Shown: in pieces, positions 32,501 through 41,500 of the stretch
How the letters are laid out: each line of letters starts with the position of its first letter
How positions within the stretch are numbered: the stretch's first letter is position 1
NCBI GenBank assembly: GCA_027622275.1
Contig: JAQBZB010000045.1
Span: forward strand, 1-41,855
DNA: 41,855 bases
Reading direction: 5' to 3'
Source of the DNA: Planctomycetota bacterium
Lineage (GTDB): Bacteria; Planctomycetota; Planctomycetia; Pirellulales; Pirellulaceae
The notes under the pieces: model-generated
The model's database searches: none
Told to the model about the DNA's origin: nothing
Seen by the model: the letters and a program-made list of their open reading frames with translations, nothing else
Position numbers and translations under genes: made by a program

Positions 32501-35500
32501 GCTGCTGTTGTCCGCTTTGATCTTGGACGTGTTCTGCGAATCGACGCTGACATCACCGGAGTTGGTGGTCGTAACAGCGCTCTCGCTGATATACGCCAAC
32601 GCTCCGCTGAAGACGTTGTTTGTGGCGATCGAACCATTCACCGCCAACGAACTGCCGCCGGCAAAGACGCTGCCGCCATCCGACTTGACGTTGCTTTCAT
32701 TCTTGGCCGTGATCATCGCGTTCTCGAGCGCCGTAACCGATAAGCCCTTGGCGTTGACTGTGGCATGGTCGATATAGGACTGGACGTCGCTGGTCAGTTC
32801 GTTGCGGACGATCAACGCGCCGAACGCCATCGAATCCGACTTGGTAAAGTTCGTCAGACTCTTCGGAGCATAAGTCGTTGGATCGGTATCATTGACAAGT
32901 TCCCACCGAGGACTGGTCTTGAAGTCCTCTTTGGCAAGATCAACGTCACGCTTCAACTCGTTCTCTTTCCCCGTCTCGGACTTGTATCGATAGATCTTGC
33001 CCAAGTCCCCGCGCGCCGCGTCGAAGTCCGACGCAATCCGCACTTTGTCACCGTTGCCGACGTCGCGTATTCCTGACTTGGTCGTGTATTGATAGTCCTT
33101 GACCAGCTTCTCCAGCGTGCCTTTCAAGATGCTGAGTCCAGCGTCGTTGCTGACCGTGGACGTCACCTTCAACGTGGCCTTGGCATCCAGTCCGGCAACG
33201 TCTGTCGCCGCAACGGTGATCGTTCCGGCGGCGGTAACATTGATGTTGGTCGTCGTGGTCGAATCGATGTAAGCCTTCGCGGCGCTGTTGACCATATTAC
33301 TGGTCAACGAAGCTCCGATCGCCTTACCCGACGCGTCCATCAAGGCCGAGGCCGCCGACGTCGACTCGTTGCTCAACGTGGCGTTCAGCTGAGCCTTGGA
33401 ATCGGCAGTCACCGTGAGGCTGCCTCCGGCGTTGACCGTTGCGTCCTGAATATAGGCCCGCACTCCGGCGTTGGCCTGCTTGTTGCCGATGTTCGTCCCG
33501 ATGAGCGCGTCGATCGCATTGAACAGCACATTTTGGGATTCAAATCCCAGCGTGTTAAACGCCAGACTGACACTGACGCCCGTGTCACCGGTCGAAGTCA
33601 GTGCTGTCGTCGTGGCGTCGATCTTGGATGTGTTCTTGGCATCAACGACGATATTGCCGCTGCCGGTGGAGGTCACGGAGCCTTTGAGAATGTACGCATC
33701 CGCGGCACTCTGTACGGTATTCGTCGCCACGATACCGCCGACGGCCAATGACGTTCCCTTACCGGTCGCACTGCCGCCCGAGGACGTGACCGCGCTGTCG
33801 ACGTCGGCCTTCATGGTCGCGTTTTCGATGGCTTGAACTTTCACCGAGCCTGCCGTCAGGTCGGTGTCGTCGATATGGGCTTTGACGGCCGACTTCATGT
33901 CGTTGCGAACAACCATGATGCCGATGCCACGCGAACTCGACTTGCTGATGTTGAGACCGCCCGGCAGCAACTCTGTCTCGGTTGCCACCTTCCATAAATC
34001 AAGGTTCTTATAATTCTCCTTACCCAGGTCGAAGCTCTTTTCCGTACCCAGGTACTTATAGACTTTCCCTCGCTCGCCCAGGCTCTCGTCATAGTCGTCA
34101 GCGACCTTGACGTTCTGCCCAAAGTCTAGTCGTTGCATTCCATCTTTCGTGGTGAAGTTCGCCGCGAGGTCGTGGATGATGCCGTTGACGATGGAAACGC
34201 CGCCATCATTGGTGGTCGTCGACGACGATACGAGCTTCGTGTTGGCAAAGATCCCGGCGTTCTCCTCCGCGACAACGTTGACCGCGCCCACGGCTTTGAC
34301 GTTCTGCTTACTGTCAAAGTCAATGTACGCATCGGTGGTCATGCTGAGCATGTTGCTCGTCAGGATGCCGGAGATACTCTTCCCGTTCGCGCCCGTCAGC
34401 GCGGAAGCCGCGGATGTCGCCGAGTTGCTCAGTGTGGCGTTGAGCTTCGCATCGTTGTTCGCCGATATCGTCAGGTCACCCGCCGAATCGACCGTCGTAT
34501 TCTTCAGGAAGGACTTCACTTCAGCAGGCTGCTCGGACAGAGCGCTAATCTTCGTCCCGATCAACGCGTCAATCGCGTCAAACAACAAGTTCTGAGGTGC
34601 GTAGCCGACCGTGTTGAAGGCCAGCGTGATTGCAAAGCCTGAATCGCCTGTTTCGACAATTCCTCGATTCGTCGCGTCGATGAGAGAAACGTTCTTGGCG
34701 TCGACGCTGACGTTGCCGGTTGTCGTCTTGACCGAACTCTCGGTGATCTTGGCTTCGGCACTGCTGAGCAAGTTGTTGGTGGCAATCATGCCGCCCACAG
34801 CCATCGACTTGCCGCTGCCAAACGCACTGCCACCCGAGGACTTCGCGACGCTTTCATTCAACGCCGCCAGGGTCGCGCTCTCAATCGCGTCCATGTCGAC
34901 TGCCGCAGCCATGACAGTCACATGGTCGATGTAGGCGTCGACATCACTCTTTAACTCGTTGCGGACAACCAGGCCGCCAAAGGCTTCCGAATTTGAATCG
35001 GTCACATTCAGACTTATGTTTTCGAATATGTTCGCCGTATTCAACAGCTTCCAGCGTGTGGTGACCGTAAAGTTTTCATTAGCCAGATTGACGTTGTCGG
35101 CGTCGTCGCCTAGATACCGATACGTCTTCCCGCGTGCACCTTTCGTGAGGTCAAAGTCCGACGCCACTCGCACAACCGTCGACTGCTTCTTTAAAGTCTG
35201 ACTTCCGGACTTTGTCGTATAGCTGTAATCGCCCAGCAATGCGTCAGCGACACCCTTCAGGATGCTGGCTCCGCCGTCGTTGCTGGTCGTCGATATCGAC
35301 TTCATCGAAGCGCTGGCATTGATGCCAGCGGTATCCTTGGCACGGACGGTGATCGTCTTGCCCGCCGTCACGTTGATGTTCGTAGTGGATGTCGAATCGA
35401 TGTAGGCCTGCGCCGAACTGCTGACCCGGTTGCTAATCACCAAAGCCGCAACCGATCGCCCACTGGCGTTCACCAGGGCCGAAGCTGCCGAGGAGGCTTC

Positions 35501-38500
35501 GTTGTTGGTTGTCGCGTTCAGTTGCGCGCGGTTGTCGGCGGTGACGGTCAAGTTACCGCCGGCATTGACGGTTGAATCGACGATATAGGCGTGTGTCCGC
35601 GCGGCGTCCTCCAATCCCAAGGCTGACGCGATTGGTGTTCCCAACAAGGCGTCGACGGCGCGAGTTAGAATATCTTGCGACTTATAGCCCAAGGTATTGA
35701 ACGCTACGACCGCACCGACAGCCTTATCGCCGGACGTCGCAAGGCTCAATGTCGTGGCCTCGACCGCGGAGGTATTGGCCGCATCAACGTCTCCCATGCC
35801 GCTGGTCGTCAAGTTGCTGCTCTTCACATAGGCGTCCGCGGAACTCAGGACAAGATTCGTTGCGATGACTCCGCCAATCGCCATCGACGTTCCCGTTCCA
35901 AACGCGCTGCCACCGGAAGACTTGGCAACGTTATCTGCCAGGGCTCGCAGCGTGGCATTCTCCCGCGCTTCCACCAATACCGATCCTGCCGTGACCGTCG
36001 CATCGTCGATATATGCCTTGACGGCCGCGCGCACGTCGTTTCGCACCACCATCCCGCCGAACGCTTTGGAATCCGAACCCGAGATGTTGTTTCCTTGCGG
36101 GATCAGCTTGTCCACCGGCAGTTGTTTCCAGAGATCCTTGTCCGTGTAATCCTGCTTCGTCAGGTCCAAGGTCGTCTTTGTGCCGCCCATGTATTTGTAG
36201 AGCGATGTGCCTAGATCCTGTTCCTTCCACGAACTGGTATCCGAATAGTCTTGAGCCCCCAGATCGACCGTGCCCCCCGCACCGATGTACGCGTACGTTT
36301 TGCCACCGTGTTCGACCGTCTTGCCGAGACTGAGTTCTTTGGACCCGTCCGTTGACTTAAAATCGCTGCCGCCATTGGGTACGCTGACGATCGTGCCGAA
36401 GACGATCGACTGTGTCCCGTCCTCGCTCTTGAAATCTGGCAATAGGCCTCGCGCCAAACCATTCAAGATGGACGCACCGCCATCATTGGTCGTGGTCGAC
36501 GACGCAACGATCTTGCTGTTGGCAAATATGCCTGTATTGTCCTGTGCCTCGACCTGAACACTACCAACCGCCTTGATCGTCTTTTGTGCTGCAGGTCTGG
36601 AACTGTCGAAGTCGATATAGGCTTCGGCTCCGCCACTGACCATATTGCTTGCCACGATCGCGCTGGCGCTCATACCGCTGGCATTGATCAACGCGGAAGC
36701 TTCAGAGATGGCGGCGTTGCTCAGCGTGGCGTTCATCGTCGCGTTATTGTGAGCCGTTACGCTGAGTTTTCCCTTGGAGTCCACGGTGGTGTTCATCAAG
36801 AACGCCTTCGCCATGGCCGGCTTTTCCGTGCCAAGATCGGTGCCAATCAAAGCATCGACCGCGAGCACCGCAAGATTCGTGGGCTCCCAGCCCAAGGTAT
36901 TGAAGGCTACCGTAACGCCAGCCGCCTTGTCGCCACTTGTAACTGACGTGCGATTGGTGGCATCCATCTTGGAAGTGTTCTTGGCGGTTACATTCACGTC
37001 GCCGATGTTGGTCGTGACCGCGCTCTCCGTAATCCTCGCTTCGGCGCTGCCTATCAGGTTGTTGGTCACCAGCATGCCAAACACGGCCATCGACTTACCG
37101 GTGCCGTACGCGCTGCCTCCAGACGACTTGGCAATACCCTCGTTGAACGCCACCAGTGTGCCGGTTTCCGTGGCATTCACGTCCACCGCACCAGCCGTCA
37201 CGGTGATGTGATCCATGTAGGCAGCGACGTCGCTCTTCAGCTCGTTGCGAACAACCAATCCGCCATACGCTTCGGAATCGGAGCCGGTCACGTTCAGTCC
37301 GGTTGGCAACACGTTGGATCGATTCAGCAACTTCCAACGCGAGGTGTTATTTGCAAAGGTCTCCGAAGCCAGATCCACATCTTCTGCGCTGTCACCGACA
37401 TAGAGGTAGATTTTGCCTGGCGCGCCTTTCGTCACGTCAAAGTCCGATGCCACGCGGACTTTGGAAAGGTTCTTCTTCAAGTCTCGTTTGCCCGATTTCG
37501 TTGTGTAGCTGTAATCGTCCAGCAACACGTCGATCAAACCTCCCACGATGCTCGCGCCGCCGTCATTACTGGTACTCGAAAGTGCCTTGAGCGACGACTT
37601 GGCGCTGATTCCCGCCGTATCTTTGGCGCTAACGGTAATTGTCTTGCCAGCCGTCACGTTGACGTTCGTGGTGGTCGTTGAATCGATATAAGCCTGCGCC
37701 GAGCTACTGACACGATTGCTTACCAACATCCCAGACGCCGCAATACCACTGGCATTCACCAGTGCGGACGCGGTCGAGGACGCCTCGTTGCTGGTGGCGG
37801 CGTTCAGTTGGGCGCGGTTGTCCGCTTTCACCGTCAGGTTGCCAGCCGCCGTGATGGCCGAGTCGACGATATACGCGTGGGCCCTTGCCGGATTCTCCAG
37901 GCCCAGTTCGGTCGCGATCGGTGTCCCGAGTACCGCGTCGATACCACGCGTCAGAATGTCTTGCGATTTGTAGCCGAGCGTATTGAAAGCAAGGACTGCA
38001 CCGACCGCTTCGTCACCCGAAGATGCCAGGCTCGCCGTCGTCGCATCGATCTTCGAAGTGTTCGCCGCATCAACAACCACATCGCCCGTGCTGGTCGTGA
38101 CCGTACTTCCTTTGATGAACGCCTCAGCGGAACTCTGTACCAGGTTGGTCGATAACACACCGCTGACCGCCTGCGACGTACCGGCTCCCAAGGCACTCCC
38201 GCCGGACGATTTCGCCACGCTATCGGCCAACGCTTTTATCGTCGCATTCTCTCGGGCCTCGACGAGCACCGAAGTGGCCGTCACCGTCGAGTCTTCGATG
38301 AACGCTTTCACGGACGCACGTACATCATTTCGCGAGACCACGATGCTGGCCGCGCCCGAATCCGAGCCAGTGACGTTGTTGCCCTTCGGAATCACCTTGT
38401 CCAACGGCAGCGGCCTCCACAGATCCTTGTTGGCATAGTCCTGTGTCGCCAAATTCAACGTCGTGGTGGCTCCGCCCATGTATTCGAACAAAGAAGTCCC

Positions 38501-41500
38501 TAGATCTTTCTCCTGCCAGTAGCTCGTGTCGCTATAGTCCTGGGACGACAGGTCGACCGTCCCACCGACATCGAGGTACTCGTACGTTTTGCCATCCGCT
38601 GCCGTGACGGTCGTGCCAAAACTGATCTCCTTCGAGCCATCGGCCGACTTGAAGTTGGCGCCAGTGTTGGGAACACTGACAATCTTTCCGAACGAAATCG
38701 ACTGCGAGCCATCGCTGGTCTTGAAGTCCGGTGCCACACCTCGCACGATCCCATCCAGAATCGAAATTCCTCCATCGTTCGTCGTCGTCGAAGATGAGGT
38801 GACCTTCGTGTTCGCGTAAATCCCTGTATTGTCTTGAGCGGACACTTCGACTTTGCCGCCTGACTTAATCGCACCCGAACCACTCGTGAAATCGATGTAA
38901 GCCTCGGCACCACCGCTGACCATATTGCTTGCCAGCATCCCGCTGATGCTCTCGCCACCTGCATTGATCAATGCCGACGCGGCCGATATCGCCGCATTCG
39001 TCGAAGTGGCGTTCATCAACGCGTCGTTGTGAGCGGTGACGGTGAGCGCGCCTTTCGCGTCGACCGTGGTGTCTAACAGGAACGCCTTTGCCATCGACGG
39101 ACTCTCAGTCCCGATATCCGTACCCAGCAGCGCGTTGATGCTGTCGAACAAAATATTGTTGGGGGCCCAACCCATCGAGTTGAAGGCCAGCGTCAAGCCG
39201 TAGGCTTTGTCTCCGCTGGTGATATGCGAGCGGTTGGTCGCGTCCATTTTCGACACGTTCTTCGCATCCACGGTGGCATCGCCCGTGGTCGTCTTGATCG
39301 AGCTGCTGGTAATCTTCGCCTCGGCGCTACCCAACAAATTGTTCGTCACCAACATGCCAGCCACTGCGATCGACTTACCCTTACCGATCGCGCTGCCACC
39401 AGAAGACTTGGCAACGCTTTCATTGAAGGCAATCAATGTTGCATTCTCAATGGCGTCCACGTCGACGGCGCCGGCGTTCACCGTGATGTGGTCCACGAAC
39501 GCGTTCACGTCACTCTTCAATTCATTGCGAACGATCAACCCACCAAAGGCCTCGGAATTCGATCCCGTGACGTTCAGCCCCGTGGGGATGACGTTGGAGA
39601 CATTCAATAACTTCCAGCGCGCTGTGTTGGTGAAATTCTCAGCCGCCAGATCGACCTTGCTGGCATCGTCTTGCAAGAATAAATAGTTCTTGCCCGGAGC
39701 GCCCTTCGTTACATCGAAGTCTGACTGCACGCGTACTCGCGTTAGGTTCTTCTTCAGGTCCTGCTTGCCGGATTTGGTCGTATAGCTGTAATCCTCGAGC
39801 AGTCCATCCGCCAGTCCAGCCAACAGACTCGCACCGCCGTCGTTGCTGGCGGTCGAGATTGACTTCATCGTCGCCTTGGAGTTGATCTCCGCCGTGTCTT
39901 TCGCACGGACCGTGATCGTTTTGACAGCCGTGACACTCTTGTTCGTAGACGTCGTCGAGTCGATGTAGGCCTGCGCGGAGCTACTGATACGATTGCTCGC
40001 CAATACCGCTGAAATAGCTCGGCCGCCGGCGTTCACCAGCGCGGAAGCGGCCGAGGAGGCTTCGTTGCTTAATGTGGCGGACAGCTGTGCGCGGTTGTCC
40101 GCCGTGATCGTTACGGCACCGCCAGCAGTGATCGTCGAGTCCAAGATGTAAGCGTTGGTCCGCGCCGGGTTCTCGAGCCCCAATTCACTTGCAATCGGAG
40201 TCCCAACCAACGCATCGACGCTACGCGTGAGAATGTCTTGCGACTTGTAGCCAAGTGTGTTGAAAGCGACTGTCGCGCTGACTGCCTTGTCTCCGGAACT
40301 GGAAAGACTCAGCGTGGTCGCCGTGATCTCCGCCGTATTCGCCGCATCAACGACCACATCACCCGCACCCGTTGTCGTGATGGTACTGCCTTTTACGTAG
40401 GCGTCCGCGGAACTCTGAACCGTGTTCGTCGCGATGATGCCGCCAATGGCGATCGAGTCGCCCGTGCCATAGGCGCTGCCGCCCGATGACTGCGCCGCGC
40501 TATCGGCAAGAGCCCTCAGCGTCGCGTTCTCGCGAGCCTGGACCAGGACCGAGCCCGCGTTAACCGTGGCGTTTTCGATAGAGGTTTTGACCGTTGCGAT
40601 TACATCGTTGCGGACAACAATTCCGGCGATGGCTTGAGAATCGGAAGCGGAAATGTTATTCCCCTTCGGAATTACCTTGTCGATGGGCAGCTTTTTCCAG
40701 AGATCCTTGTCCGAGTAATTCTCTGTCTTGAGGTCTAAAGACTTCTCGGTGCCTCCCATGTATTGATAGAGCTCGACGCCAAGGTCGATCTCTTTCCACA
40801 AACTGGTGTCACTGAAGTCCGCCGCGCCCAAGTCCACGCTGCCGCCGACGCCAAGGTGCTTGTACGCTTTGCCACTGGCCGCCGTCACTGTACTACCAAA
40901 CTTCAACTCCTTCGTGCCGTCGGTCGACTTAAAGTCCGTCCCTGAATTGGGAACGCTAACGAGCTGGCCAAACCTCACCGACTTCGTCCCGTCTTCGCTC
41001 TTGAAGTCCGGCGTCAAGCCGCGGACCTTGCCATCGAGAATTGCAACGCCGCCATCGTTGGTGGTGCTCGACGAAGAAACGACTTTTGTATTCGAATAGA
41101 TGCCAGTATTGTCTTGTGCAACGACCTCAACGCCTTTGACTGCCGTGATGTTACCGCTGCTGGCAAAGTCGATGTGAGCGTCCGCGCCCGCGTTCACCAT
41201 GTTGCTGGCCAGAATTCCGCTGGCGCTCATTCCAGTGGCGCCGAACAACGCGGATGCCTCCGAAATGGCAGCGTTGCTTACCGTCGCGTTCATCTTGGCG
41301 TCATTGTGTGCGGTAACTTTCAGAGCACCTTTAGCGTCGACTGGCGTGTTCATCAAGAACGCCTTCGCCATGGACGGCTTCGCGGTGCCAATACTGGTAC
41401 CGATCAAGGCATCAATCGCATTGAACAACAGGTTCTGCGGCTCATAGCCCATGATGTTGAATGCAAACGCCACGCCAACCGCCGTATCGCCGCTGGTCAC

